Shown: piece after piece, positions 19,078-27,592 of the stretch
How the letters are laid out: each line of letters starts with the position of its first letter
Numbering within the stretch: position 1 is the stretch's first letter
Source: Bacteroidota bacterium
Lineage (GTDB): Bacteria; Bacteroidota; Bacteroidia; Cytophagales; UBA9547
Assembly: GCA_004293915.1 (NCBI GenBank)
Contig: RDZG01000076.1
Span: forward strand, 1-49,348
Direction of reading: 5' to 3'
Length of the DNA: 49,348 nt
Program-made: the position numbers and the translations under genes
The notes under the pieces: model-generated
What the model saw: only the letters and a program-made list of their open reading frames with translations
The model's database searches: none
What the model was told of the DNA's origin: nothing

Positions 19078-19812
19078 TTAAATACTTTTTATTTCGATGC
19101 CACCCATTGTGGCTGTACCAGTAAGAATTAAAGTTTTTGACGGATTAACATTACTTAAATTCAATCTTTCGTCTTCAATTCCTCCCATTACAGCAACTAC
19201 TTGATTATCAAGCATCCAGTGAGAAGGTATAAGTAATTTTATTCCTCCCATTACAATATTCAAATCCAAAATTGCTTTTTCCTGAATGTCAGCATGAAGT
19301 AAATTTAATTCGATTCCAGCCATAGTAGCAGTTAGCGTTCCGCCTTTAAAATTTTGAGAGTGATTAGATTTTTTTACGCCTCCCAAAAGTGAAGTAACTT
19401 CAATTAAATCATTACTGTCTGTAATACTTTCTTTATAACAGGCAAAGTCTTTATTTAAAAAACTATGTTGCCATTTTTTTTTAGATTTTGGACTAGTAAT
19501 CAACCAAATACCTAAAAAAATTAATGCAATGGGCCAAATAAATGTACTAATCGAAATGCTAGGAAAAATATCTTCGACAATAAAAATTAAACCAATCAAA
19601 AGTAATATTATCCAAAAACCACGAGCAAAACGCTTTTTAAATCCGATTAACAAACTAATTCCAATAATGAGCATTTCCCAACTCATCATCCAATCTGGAA
19701 TTGCAATTCCGATTGCTTTTGCAAACAACAACAAGCCAACACATAAAACAAAAATGCCAATAAAAACAGGACTTTTTGTGGTTTGATATGTTTCTTTATA
19801 TTCGATTTTCAT
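19078..19812 (-). CDS. LiaF-like membrane protein (DUF5668/LiaF C-terminal type)
   Basis: 244-aa protein with four closely spaced membrane helices in the first half and a beta-rich C-terminal domain. The domain has the repeated pattern SLLGGVKKSNH, TMAGIELNLLHADI, VMGGIKLLIPSHW, VMGGIEDER, TMGGIEIK, which is the LiaF/DUF2154-type 'cell wall-active antibiotics response' fold. In Firmicutes LiaF restrains a LytS-unrelated kinase (LiaS); here the kinase partner downstream is of LytS type. The start is ATG 19812, not the GTG at 19947 of the longer frame, because a near-perfect promoter (19833-19862) lies between them and the extra residues look non-coding. First gene of a four-gene minus-strand operon. 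Confidence 0.85.
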   Translation of the reverse strand: MKIEYKETYQTTKSPVFIGIFVLCVGLLLFAKAIGIAIPDWMMSWEMLIIGISLLIGFKKRFARGFWIILLLIGLIFIVEDIFPSISISTFIWPIALIFLGIWLITSPKSKKKWQHSFLNKDFACYKESITDSNDLIEVTSLLGGVKKSNHSQNFKGGTLTATMAGIELNLLHADIQEKAILDLNIVMGGIKLLIPSHWMLDNQVVAVMGGIEDERLNLSNVNPSKTLILTGTATMGGIEIKSI

Positions 19813-19832
19813 GTTAAATATATTTATGGATT

Positions 19833-19862
19833 CAAAACTATCTAAATTAAATTGAAGCCAAA
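19833..19862 (-). promoter_or_regulatory. Promoter of the LiaF-like/LytS/LytTR operon
   Basis: On the minus strand: TTTG (19862-19859), 18 bases, TAGTTTTG (19840-19833). The -7 box is identical to that of the act-cox operon. The ATG follows 21 bases later, which fixes the gene start at 19812. Confidence 0.6.
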
Positions 19863-19996
19863 ATGCAATAGCAGTCGAGACGTATAATTGAGTAGGTGAA
19901 TGGTATAAAAACAGGGATGAAAATGTAAAAAAATATACTTTGTTCACAAATATTCTTTGTAAATATTTAATTTTGCTCTATGCACAACCAAAAAAA

Positions 19997-20881
19997 ATGA
20001 TTTTAACACCAAAATTTGAATGGGAAGACAAACTCGGTAAACAGTTTTTGTTTTTGGAAAAACAAGTAAAACTAATTGAAGAAGCACAACAAGAAGTTAG
20101 CATTGATTTCTCAACACTAAATTTTATTCCTCCTTTTGTTTCGGTATTTTTAAGTGCGTATTTAAGCGAGAAAAAAAACATTACAATCATTGAAAATTCA
20201 AACAACCCATACCATAAAAGCGTTTATTTTCCACATTCACTTGAATTAAGTTATGATTTGAATTGGAAAAAAACGTTGAATTCATACTCTAGTAAAACAT
20301 ATCTACCTTTAATTAAATTCAAAAACAAAAAAACAGAATTTGAAGACAAATTCAAAGATGAAATAATCGCACAATGCAACTCAATATTTGGATTGATTAC
20401 TAAAATTCCAGCGAATTACTTAAGTGGATTAAAATATATGATTAGCGAAATTATTGATAATATAGAACATAGCAAATCAGAAAACAGCTGGATTTCTTAT
20501 CAATATTATCCAAGTAAAAAATACATTGATATTTGCATTGCTGATGCTGGATGTGGATTATTGGCTTCATATAAAAACTATAATGGAAATAGAGATTTTT
20601 CCAAAATCAAGACTGATTCTGACGCAATTGAGGCTGTAATACTTGGAAATACAACAAAAGTTGGTCAAGAAAAAGAAAGAGGATTTGGTATATATACGTC
20701 TAGGCAAATGATAATTGACGGATTAAAAGGAACATTTTTAATGCTATCTGGAAATTCATTACTTCGAAATAATGATATTGTAGAAACAAATGTTTTTTTT
20801 AAAGGCACATTAGTACATTTAAGAATACCGACAGAAAAATTTGAAACTAATTTTAATTTGTATAGTTTTGTTGAGAAATAA
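19997..20881 (+). CDS. GHKL-type ATPase (HATPase_c), anti-sigma-kinase-like
   Basis: 294-aa soluble protein. Residues 1-145 resemble no family I know. The second half is a GHKL ATP-binding domain: N-box MISEIIDNIEHS (about 148-159), G1 box DAGCGL (about 184), and G2 box RGFGIYTSR (about 229-237). There is no phospho-acceptor His, so it is not a classical sensor kinase but resembles stand-alone SpoIIAB/RsbW-like ATPases. The STAS-like gene starts 9 bases after its stop, mirroring kinase/STAS partner-switch pairs. Start ATG 19997 (MILTPKFEW); the longer frame begins at a TTG (19940) that looks like untranslated DNA. Pathway unknown. Confidence 0.7.
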   Translation: MILTPKFEWEDKLGKQFLFLEKQVKLIEEAQQEVSIDFSTLNFIPPFVSVFLSAYLSEKKNITIIENSNNPYHKSVYFPHSLELSYDLNWKKTLNSYSSKTYLPLIKFKNKKTEFEDKFKDEIIAQCNSIFGLITKIPANYLSGLKYMISEIIDNIEHSKSENSWISYQYYPSKKYIDICIADAGCGLLASYKNYNGNRDFSKIKTDSDAIEAVILGNTTKVGQEKERGFGIYTSRQMIIDGLKGTFLMLSGNSLLRNNDIVETNVFFKGTLVHLRIPTEKFETNFNLYSFVEK

Positions 20882-20890
20882 CTTATCAAC

Positions 20891-21241
20891 ATGAAAGGTT
20901 TTAAAACTATAAAACTAAATCAACACTTTGGTAATCAAATAAGTACAAGAGTTGGTGTTGTGGATTTTTTTAAAGAAACCAATAAATATTCTAATGTAAT
21001 ACTTGATGCAAGTTCAATAACATTTATTTCTAGAGCTGCCGCTCATGAACTTATTAGCCTAATCAATTCTAATTTAATTTCAAATAAAGAAATTAGTTTA
21101 ATAAATACTACAACAGAAGTAGAAAGAATGTTTGATATAGTCAAGAAATCTATTGCTTCTCCTGAAAAAAAATCAAGATTTTCAGAAAGAAAAACTTTTA
21201 AAAACGAACAAGAATATCAAAATTACTTTCTGTCTTTTTGA
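20891..21241 (+). CDS. STAS-like domain protein (DUF4325-type)
   Basis: 116-aa protein resembling STAS-like DUF4325. A beta strand (SNVILDASSITFIS, about 35-48) leads into the helix AAAHELISLINSNL, then a second strand (EISLINTT) and the helix TEVERMFDIVKKSI. In the SpoIIAA/RsbV family the switch serine follows the FIS segment; here the residues are S-I-T-F-I-S-R-A, so Ser48 is the candidate, but this is not shown. It follows the GHKL ATPase gene by 9 bases on the same strand and is very likely its partner. The charged C-terminus (ERKTFKNEQEYQNYF) is extra. There is no sigma factor or PP2C phosphatase gene in this window. Confidence 0.65.
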   Translation: MKGFKTIKLNQHFGNQISTRVGVVDFFKETNKYSNVILDASSITFISRAAAHELISLINSNLISNKEISLINTTTEVERMFDIVKKSIASPEKKSRFSERKTFKNEQEYQNYFLSF

Positions 21242-21311
21242 TTTTTTCTGTTGATAACTACTTTATAACTCTTTTTTGGGATTTCTTAATATTGCCTTCA
21301 TATTTTGAGGT

Positions 21312-24300
21312 ATGGAATTAAGTAGGTTAGATGTAAAGGGTTTTAAGAGTTTTGGAGATAAAATTTCCATCAATTTTGATAGCGGAATTACAGGAATAGT
21401 GGGTCCAAATGGATGCGGAAAATCAAATGTAGTTGATGCCATTCGCTGGGTTTTAGGCGAACAAAAAACCAGAAATTTACGTTCTGAAAAAATGGAAGAT
21501 GTGATTTTCAACGGTACAAAAGACCGAAAAGCACATCAAATGGCGGAAGTTTCAATTACTTTTAATAATACAAGAAATTTACTTCCTACTGAATATTCGC
21601 AAGTTACTGTTACTCGCAGGTATTTTAGAACTGGCGAAAGCGACTACGAACTTAATGGCGTTTCGTGCCGATTAAAAGACATCAATAATTTATTTTTAGA
21701 TACTGGAATTGGCTCTGATAGTTACGCCATTATCGAACTAAAAATGGTGGAAGATATTTTGAATGACAGAGATGGCTCTCGAAGAGAACTTTTTGAGGAA
21801 GCAGCTGGTGTTTCAAAATTTAAAATTAGAAAAAAACAAACTTTACGCAAACTCGAAGATACCGACAAAGATTTGATGCGGGTTGAAGATTTGCTGTTTG
21901 AGATTGACAAAAACCTAAAATCGCTTGAAAAACAAGCCAAACAAGCCGAAAAATATTATGAATTAAAAGGAGAATATAAAAAATACAGCATAAGTTATGC
22001 AAAAATTGCCATTTCTAATTCGCTTTTTGAAATGGCTGAATTACAAAAAAAATCAACTATTGAGTCAGATGGAAAAAACACCATTCAAGCTGCAATTTTG
22101 AATGGAGATGCCGAAATTGAGAAAATAAAGAAAGAAATTGTGTTGAAAGAACAACAATTAAAAGAATCTCAAAAAAAACTAAACGATCACATGACTAAAA
22201 TTCGGACTTATGAAAGCGAGAATAAAATAAAAAATGAACGATTAAAATACCTTACCGATACGCAAGAAAGGCTGATTAGGCAATTGCAATCGGATAAAGA
22301 ATTGAAAGAAAAATCGGAAATATTAATAAAATCTATTGCTCAAGAATACGAAAGTTTAAACAAACAACTAAACGAACAAGAAGCAAAGGTTGAAAAATTA
22401 AAAATCGAAAATGAAGAACAAAAAACAAAAACAACTGCACTTCAAAACCGATTAACCGAACTAAATAATCAAGTTCAGAACAAACAAAAATTGGTTTATG
22501 ATTTATCTAAATCGTTGGAATTAAGTACGTTTCAGATTTCTTCGCTCAAACAAGAACTCGAAAAAACCACATCAGACAGCAGCAGCCAAACAAACGAGCT
22601 AACTTCGTTTGAGGATAAAATAAAAGAACTTGCCGCACAAACTTCTGAAAAGCAATTGTATTTGCTAGAAATCGAAACAGATGAAGCCGAAAACAATGAA
22701 ACTTTGACTGAAATTGATGAAAAAATTAAAAAATCGAAAGACGAACTTGTATTAGTAACTCGAAGTTCCGATGCAAAACAAAACGAATATAATCTTACTA
22801 AATCTTTGGTCGAAAACCTAGAAGGATTTCCAGAAGCAGTACGATTTTTGAAAAGAAATGCTAATTGGGTAAAAGACGTTCCTTTGCTTTCGGATATTTT
22901 GACTTGTGATGAAAAATACAGAATTCCGATAGAAAATTATCTGGAAAGCTATATGAATTATTATATAGTTGAAACCGAAACCGATGCCATAAAAGCGGTA
23001 AATTTATTGAGCGATGCATCGATGGGAAAAGCAAATTTCTTTGTTATTTCACAATTAAATACCTTAAAAACAAATACTTATACAACAATCGAAAATGCAA
23101 AACCAGCTATTTCACTTATCGAATTTGACCCAAAATATAAATCTTTAATTGATTATTTATTAGGTGGAGTATATTTAATTGACGAAAAAGATTCAGCAAC
23201 TATTTCTTTAGCAGAAAACCAATTTCAAGCATTAATTTCTGAAAACGGAAAAATTATTAAACGAAAACAAAGTATTTCGGGTGGTTCAGTTGGGTTGTTT
23301 GAAGGCAAACGAATTGGTAGAGCCAAGAATTTAGAAATTTTAGAACGTGATATAAAAAAATTAAACGAAAAAATTACTGAACTAAAACAAATTATTGCTC
23401 ATAATGACGAACGTTTTTTAGTGCATAAATCTAAATCTAAAAAAGTAGAAATCGAGCAATTGCAACGAGAGTTTAATCAAATTAAACAAGAATATATTGC
23501 ATATTCGTCTAAAAAAGAGCAGCTTACCAGTTTGGTTCAAAAAAATTCGGGACGCAGAGAAGAGATTTTAGAAAAAATAGATTTATTACAACGTGAAGCC
23601 GAAATCAATAAACCTAAAGTAGAACAATCGCAAAGCGAATTAACTACGATTCAAGATTCAATTGAGGGATTGAAAGAAGAAGTTGAAACGGAAGTGGCAA
23701 AAATGAATCAAAAATCAACTGCTTTTAACGAACAAAACATAATTTATTACCAATTAAACAATAAATTTAGTTCGCTCGAGCAAGATTTGGATTACAGAAA
23801 AACTAATATCAGTTCTACAGCAAAACGAATAGATGATGCAACAGCCGAGTTGGCAAAAGTAGAGGCAGATACAAAACAAGTTTTGTCGAAAGCAGAGGTA
23901 AACGATGATGAACTTACTGCATTATATGCCGAAAAAGAAAAGCTAGAATTTGAACTAAACGAAACCGAAAAAACGTACTATGCCACTCGTGGTCAGGTAG
24001 ATAGCATAGAAAAACAACTCAAAGAATTGCAACGCCAAAAAGAAAACGCTGATTTTATTATTCAAGAAACAAATAATAAAATAAACGAATCAAAACTGCG
24101 ATTGGCAGGAGTAAAAGAACGCCTTTCGGTAGAGTTTGAAATCAATTTAGACGAAATTCAAAACCAAGAACTTGACGAAACAGTATCCGAAGCAGAATTG
24201 AAAATTCAAATTGATAGAATCAAAAACGCTATGGAACGCATTGGGCAAATCAACCCAATGGCAATGGAAGCATATAATGAAATAAAAGAACGTAATGACT

Positions 24301-24845
24301 TGATAACCAAGCAAAAAGCTGATATTTCAGATGCAAAAAAATCGTTAATGGACACCATTTCTGAAATTGATACCACAGCAAAAACACAATTTGAAACTAC
24401 TTTTGTGGCAATTAGAGAGAATTTCATAAAAGTTTTTCGCTCCCTTTTCACAGAAGACGACAATTGTGATTTGGTACTTTCCGACCCCAACGACCCATTA
24501 GAATCAGATATTGACATCATGGCAAAACCAAAAGGAAAGCGTCCACAAAGTATTAATCAACTTTCGGGAGGCGAAAAAACACTAACAGCAGTGGCGTTGC
24601 TTTTTGCCATTTATTTAATTAAACCAGCTCCTTTTTGTATTTTTGATGAGGTTGATGCACCGCTTGACGATGCCAATATTGACAAATTCAATACCATCAT
24701 CAAGAAATTTTCTGGCGAATCGCAATTCATTATCGTAACCCACAACAAACGTACAATGGCTAGTACAGATGTAATTTATGGTGTAACAATGATTGAAACA
24801 GGAATTTCGAGAGTAGTACCAGTAGATTTACGAAATCTGAATTAA
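21312..24845 (+). CDS. smc: Chromosome segregation/condensin protein SMC
   Basis: Structural maintenance of chromosomes ATPase that loads on and compacts DNA with ScpAB. Full length at 1177 aa. Walker A is GPNGCGKSN (31-39), with the Q-loop-type stretch AIRWVLGEQKTRNLRSEKME nearby. Long coiled coils run at about 165-500 and 680-1010, flanking a hinge domain (about 505-680: ENLEGFPEAVRFLKRN through GGSVGLFEGKRIGRAK). The ABC signature QLSGGEKTLTAVA is near 1082 and Walker B CIFDEVDAPLDD near 1111, followed by an IIVTHNKRTM switch. ScpA and ScpB are not in the window. The gene ends four bases from the convergent msrB gene. Confidence 0.98.
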   Translation: MELSRLDVKGFKSFGDKISINFDSGITGIVGPNGCGKSNVVDAIRWVLGEQKTRNLRSEKMEDVIFNGTKDRKAHQMAEVSITFNNTRNLLPTEYSQVTVTRRYFRTGESDYELNGVSCRLKDINNLFLDTGIGSDSYAIIELKMVEDILNDRDGSRRELFEEAAGVSKFKIRKKQTLRKLEDTDKDLMRVEDLLFEIDKNLKSLEKQAKQAEKYYELKGEYKKYSISYAKIAISNSLFEMAELQKKSTIESDGKNTIQAAILNGDAEIEKIKKEIVLKEQQLKESQKKLNDHMTKIRTYESENKIKNERLKYLTDTQERLIRQLQSDKELKEKSEILIKSIAQEYESLNKQLNEQEAKVEKLKIENEEQKTKTTALQNRLTELNNQVQNKQKLVYDLSKSLELSTFQISSLKQELEKTTSDSSSQTNELTSFEDKIKELAAQTSEKQLYLLEIETDEAENNETLTEIDEKIKKSKDELVLVTRSSDAKQNEYNLTKSLVENLEGFPEAVRFLKRNANWVKDVPLLSDILTCDEKYRIPIENYLESYMNYYIVETETDAIKAVNLLSDASMGKANFFVISQLNTLKTNTYTTIENAKPAISLIEFDPKYKSLIDYLLGGVYLIDEKDSATISLAENQFQALISENGKIIKRKQSISGGSVGLFEGKRIGRAKNLEILERDIKKLNEKITELKQIIAHNDERFLVHKSKSKKVEIEQLQREFNQIKQEYIAYSSKKEQLTSLVQKNSGRREEILEKIDLLQREAEINKPKVEQSQSELTTIQDSIEGLKEEVETEVAKMNQKSTAFNEQNIIYYQLNNKFSSLEQDLDYRKTNISSTAKRIDDATAELAKVEADTKQVLSKAEVNDDELTALYAEKEKLEFELNETEKTYYATRGQVDSIEKQLKELQRQKENADFIIQETNNKINESKLRLAGVKERLSVEFEINLDEIQNQELDETVSEAELKIQIDRIKNAMERIGQINPMAMEAYNEIKERNDLITKQKADISDAKKSLMDTISEIDTTAKTQFETTFVAIRENFIKVFRSLFTEDDNCDLVLSDPNDPLESDIDIMAKPKGKRPQSINQLSGGEKTLTAVALLFAIYLIKPAPFCIFDEVDAPLDDANIDKFNTIIKKFSGESQFIIVTHNKRTMASTDVIYGVTMIETGISRVVPVDLRNLN

Positions 24846-24849
24846 GATT

Positions 24850-25323
24850 TTACTTTTTTTCAAAATCTAATGAACCAGAATTTACACAATAACGCATACC
24901 TGTTGGCTTTGGACCATCGTTAAAAACATGCCCTAGATGCGATTTGCATTTTTTGCATACGATTTCAATTCTAACCATACCAAAAGAAACATCTTTAATT
25001 TCTTCAACTTTGGTTTTGTCTAAAGCAGCATAAAAACTAGGCCAGCCCGAACCCGAATCATATTTAGTATCCGAAGAAAATAATTCGGTATCGCAAACTG
25101 CACATTTGTAAGTTCCTTTTTCGTGATGATCCCAATATTTTCCAGAAAAAGCCCTTTCTGTACCTTTACCTACACATATATTATATTGTTCTGGACTAAG
25201 TTTTTCTTTTAGTTTTGGGTCAGCCAACATCGATTTTTCAGATTTATCTTCCATTTTTTTAGTATTTTGAGCAAATATTATTTGTGAATATAGAACACAA
25301 AGTATGACACATAAAGTTTTCAT
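24850..25323 (-). CDS. msrB: Secreted peptide-methionine (R)-S-oxide reductase
   Basis: Reduces methionine-R-sulfoxide in oxidised proteins. The 157-aa protein has a signal peptide ([16 protein letters not shown], 4-19), so it should work in the periplasm, unlike most stand-alone MsrB. The family fold is complete: zinc cysteines Cys74/Cys77 (CAVC) and Cys123/Cys126 (CKKC), the SGSGWPSFY substrate loop (90-98), the [11 protein letters not shown] stretch, and the catalytic Cys146 in RYCVNSGSL. It follows the papain-like protease gene by 15 bases, so the two are probably one transcript. The periplasmic reductant is not visible here. Confidence 0.95.
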   Translation of the reverse strand: MKTLCVILCVLYSQIIFAQNTKKMEDKSEKSMLADPKLKEKLSPEQYNICVGKGTERAFSGKYWDHHEKGTYKCAVCDTELFSSDTKYDSGSGWPSFYAALDKTKVEEIKDVSFGMVRIEIVCKKCKSHLGHVFNDGPKPTGMRYCVNSGSLDFEKK

Positions 25324-25338
25324 GTTTCTAAAATTTAT

Positions 25339-26886
25339 TTACTTTTTATCGATTTGTAAAATTACAGCAACGGTATTTTTTCCATCCGACTTACCCTCAA
25401 AACGAATTGCACCATCGGCAGAAAAGCGTACATCTGCCATTTCTGAAGCCAAAATTTCGTTTACTTTTTCGGCATAACTAGCTTTTTTAGAGGCATTTAT
25501 GGCTTGGTTTAATTTTGTATAATCGAGAGGTTGTTTGCTAACAACAATTGCCATAAAGTCTTTGTTTCCTAAATTATCGGCTTGCATAGAATAATCTTTC
25601 GGGAAAAGTCGCGTACCAGTGATGCCACAATACGAAGAATGTTTTTTTGTATAAGGAAACAAAACATAACTCGAACCATCGGTTTCTTGTCCAAAAACAT
25701 AAGTATAACATTCTATATCATTTTTGAGGGCAATTTTAAATTTATCGCCTTTTGAAATTTGTTTTTCGGTATTAAAAACATTGTTTTTGATTTGATTAAA
25801 GCCAATAGCTTGTTTTGACGAATTATTTATAAGTGCGATTTCAACTGCAAATGTCGAAACTTCGCCTTTTTGTTGTTGGCTGAGTGGATAAACCGCATAA
25901 GCCTCACGCACAAAATGTGCAAAATCCTTATATTTTACCCAAGCAATACCATTTTCTCCCCATTCTTCACCCCAGCTATTCATAATTTGAAAAGCACCAC
26001 CCTCGAGATAATCATCATATCCAATTACACACATGGCGTGTCCACCAAAACCTGACATATCATAATCATCGGCTTGTGGAATCCAAACTTTTTGCCCCAT
26101 CATATCTTGCATAAAACTGCCACCAACCATCATGCCAATCACACATGGAGCACCTTGTGTAAGATTTTGTTTCATTCCAACAAAATCAATATCGTAATCA
26201 TCGCCACTTTTGGTAAGGCGATTAAAACCTTTCATTTTGTATCGTGCAGCTTGTTGCTTTTCATAATTATTTGGCTCTTTTTCGCAACTCTCTTCATCAT
26301 AAGCAAATTGTGAAAATGGCAAAGAACCCACTTGCATCATATTTTCCATCGCTCGAACAACATACGAGCCTTGGCAACCGTCTAGTTTGATTTGATTATA
26401 TAAAAAAGAGGGACTAAACCGAACATCGTTTGGGTTTATTTTTTTGGCTTGGCTTTCCAAAATTGTACGAGCAGCATAACCACTCGACCAAGCTACACAA
26501 GAACCTTGTGAGCCTTGATTGAGGCGTTTGGGACAAAATTGCTCCAAAGAAACACGTTCGGGCAAGGTATTTGTTTCTGGATATAAAGGCTCAAAAACTT
26601 CGGCTTGATCGAAAACTTCTTGTTTCATTTCGGCACCAGTTGCCAAATTATTTGCTGAGCCTGAAGAAAATATACTGCCCGAACCAGCAAAAAACCAATA
26701 GATTCCACCAACCACAATTGCCACAACAAGTAGTTTTGGATTTCGCAACAACAATGGCAAAATCGCACCCAAAATACCACCAAAACCACCGCCACCACCA
26801 CCAGAAGATCTTTTGTTGTTTCCAGAAAAACCACCTGAATTATCTTGAGAACCTGTGTTCTCGTCTTCAACCATTCGTATTGGCAT
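25339..26886 (-). CDS. Membrane-anchored papain-like (C1) cysteine protease with DUF4384 domain
   Basis: 515-aa protein. A Gly/Ser-rich N-terminus (11-40) is followed by one membrane helix (about 49-66), so the rest probably faces the periplasm. The C1-family catalytic domain spans about 105-345: oxyanion Gln124 and catalytic Cys130 (NQGSQGSCVAWSSGYA), His in GGHAMCVIGYDD (about 283) and Asn in MNSWGEEWGENG (about 300). All four key residues are present. The C-terminal part (about 355-515) matches DUF4384, with the typical stretch YTYVFGQETDGSSYVLFPY. Such proteins are known in Bacteroidota but their substrates are not. It forms a pair with secreted msrB just downstream. Met1 or Met5 could start it. 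Confidence 0.85.
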   Translation of the reverse strand: MPIRMVEDENTGSQDNSGGFSGNNKRSSGGGGGGFGGILGAILPLLLRNPKLLVVAIVVGGIYWFFAGSGSIFSSGSANNLATGAEMKQEVFDQAEVFEPLYPETNTLPERVSLEQFCPKRLNQGSQGSCVAWSSGYAARTILESQAKKINPNDVRFSPSFLYNQIKLDGCQGSYVVRAMENMMQVGSLPFSQFAYDEESCEKEPNNYEKQQAARYKMKGFNRLTKSGDDYDIDFVGMKQNLTQGAPCVIGMMVGGSFMQDMMGQKVWIPQADDYDMSGFGGHAMCVIGYDDYLEGGAFQIMNSWGEEWGENGIAWVKYKDFAHFVREAYAVYPLSQQQKGEVSTFAVEIALINNSSKQAIGFNQIKNNVFNTEKQISKGDKFKIALKNDIECYTYVFGQETDGSSYVLFPYTKKHSSYCGITGTRLFPKDYSMQADNLGNKDFMAIVVSKQPLDYTKLNQAINASKKASYAEKVNEILASEMADVRFSADGAIRFEGKSDGKNTVAVILQIDKK

Positions 26887-26928
26887 AGTATTTTTTGTAT
26901 AAATATGTTCTAAAAAAAAATAATAAAA

Positions 26929-27306
26929 TTAAAAAAATGCAATTTGCTGAAGCTCACTACTTATTTTTTTTAATCCCAATCCTATTTTATTTTTTTGTTT
27001 TGGACTTAATTCTTTTATTCCAGAAATGTATTGTGATAGTAAAGACTGATTCATGCCTATAGATTTTGCAAAACCTTTAGCGTTTAGAAAGTCATAAAAT
27101 GCAAACATTTGTTTATAATCAGACTCTAAAATAATATCTTGTTCACTAATATATTTTGAAAGAGATTCAAAATACAAATTACTGGCTTCAACAATATTAC
27201 TTTTTAATTCTTCGATATCTAACCCAGTGGTTGCAATAGCATAGTCTTGCGAATAAGCACTAAATCCAGTTTTTGTTTTTTCGATTATAAATTTTATTTT
27301 ATTCAT
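26929..27306 (-). CDS. hicB: HicB-like antitoxin with C-terminal HTH
   Basis: 125-aa protein. The N-terminal half (MNKIKFIIEKTKTGFSAYSQ, then TTGLDIEELKSNIVEASNLY) is the degenerate RNase H-like HicB fold that binds HicA. The C-terminal half (about 85-125) is a helix-turn-helix: AKSIGMNQSLLSQYISGIKELSPKQKNKI. The HTH suggests it represses its own operon. It lies just downstream of hicA on the minus strand. Start ATG 27306 gives the family-like N-terminus; an alternative start at 27318 adds four residues (MVLK). Confidence 0.82.
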   Translation of the reverse strand: MNKIKFIIEKTKTGFSAYSQDYAIATTGLDIEELKSNIVEASNLYFESLSKYISEQDIILESDYKQMFAFYDFLNAKGFAKSIGMNQSLLSQYISGIKELSPKQKNKIGLGLKKISSELQQIAFF

Positions 27307-27324
27307 TTTTAAAACCATTTACAA

Positions 27325-27510
27325 TTATTTTAAACCAGCTTGTTTTAAAATTGACAGTTGTAAGCCCTTTCCCACCTCTTGACTTCCATGGTTAGGCATA
27401 ATGATTATACCTTTTTTTAAATGATGAATCATTTTTAAATGACTACCTTTTTGGCTTATACTATACCAGCCATCTTTTTGTAGTATTCTTAAGAGTTCAC
27501 TACTTTTCAT
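27325..27510 (-). CDS. hicA: HicA-like mRNA interferase toxin
   Basis: 61-aa toxin of the HicA/YcfA family, which cuts mRNA during stress when free of HicB. It has the dsRBD-like fold signature: the helix SSELLRILQKDGW, the strand YSISQKGSHLKMIH with the catalytic His24 in GSH, then IIIMPNHGSQEVGKGLQLSILKQAGL. Toxin precedes antitoxin, the usual hicAB order. A 19-bp perfect inverted repeat covers its start codon and first codons, so either HicB binds there or the mRNA folds over the start. Confidence 0.85.
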   Translation of the reverse strand: MKSSELLRILQKDGWYSISQKGSHLKMIHHLKKGIIIMPNHGSQEVGKGLQLSILKQAGLK

Positions 27511-27538
27511 TATTACAAAAATAATGAAAAGTAGTGAA
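27496..27538 (-). promoter_or_regulatory. hicA: Perfect 19-bp inverted repeat over the hicA start (operator or RNA hairpin)
   Basis: Arms 27496-27514 and 27520-27538 are perfect complements around the 5-base loop acaaa. The left arm contains the hicA ATG (27508-27510) and codons 2-5. A minus-strand TAnnTTTG-like -7 box (TATTTTTG, 27523-27516) lies inside the repeat, but no -33 TTTG is seen at the right distance. The likely role is autoregulation of hicAB. Confidence 0.6.
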
Positions 27539-27543
27539 AATAA

Positions 27544-27567
27544 AAAAGTAAATAATCATTTACTTTT
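27544..27567 (-). terminator. Hairpin terminator upstream of hicA
   Basis: Perfect 10-bp stem (27544-27553 with 27558-27567), 4-base loop, followed on the minus strand by the U-rich run TTATTTTC. It lies 25 bases past the stop of the LamG/CHU_C reading frame and would end that transcript before hicA. Confidence 0.6.
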
Positions 27568-27592
27568 GAGATGTATTTCAAAACTATAAATT

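Noticed and set aside
19813-19947. N-terminal extension of the LiaF-like protein from a GTG at 19947
   Set aside because: It contains the promoter (19833-19862) and adds a second unrelated hydrophobic stretch; ATG 19812 gives a family-like start.
19939-19975. Promoter for the GHKL ATPase gene (TTTG at 19939, TAATTTTG at 19968)
   Set aside because: The -7 box is exact, but the 25-base spacing is outside the usual range, so it is kept out of the feature list.
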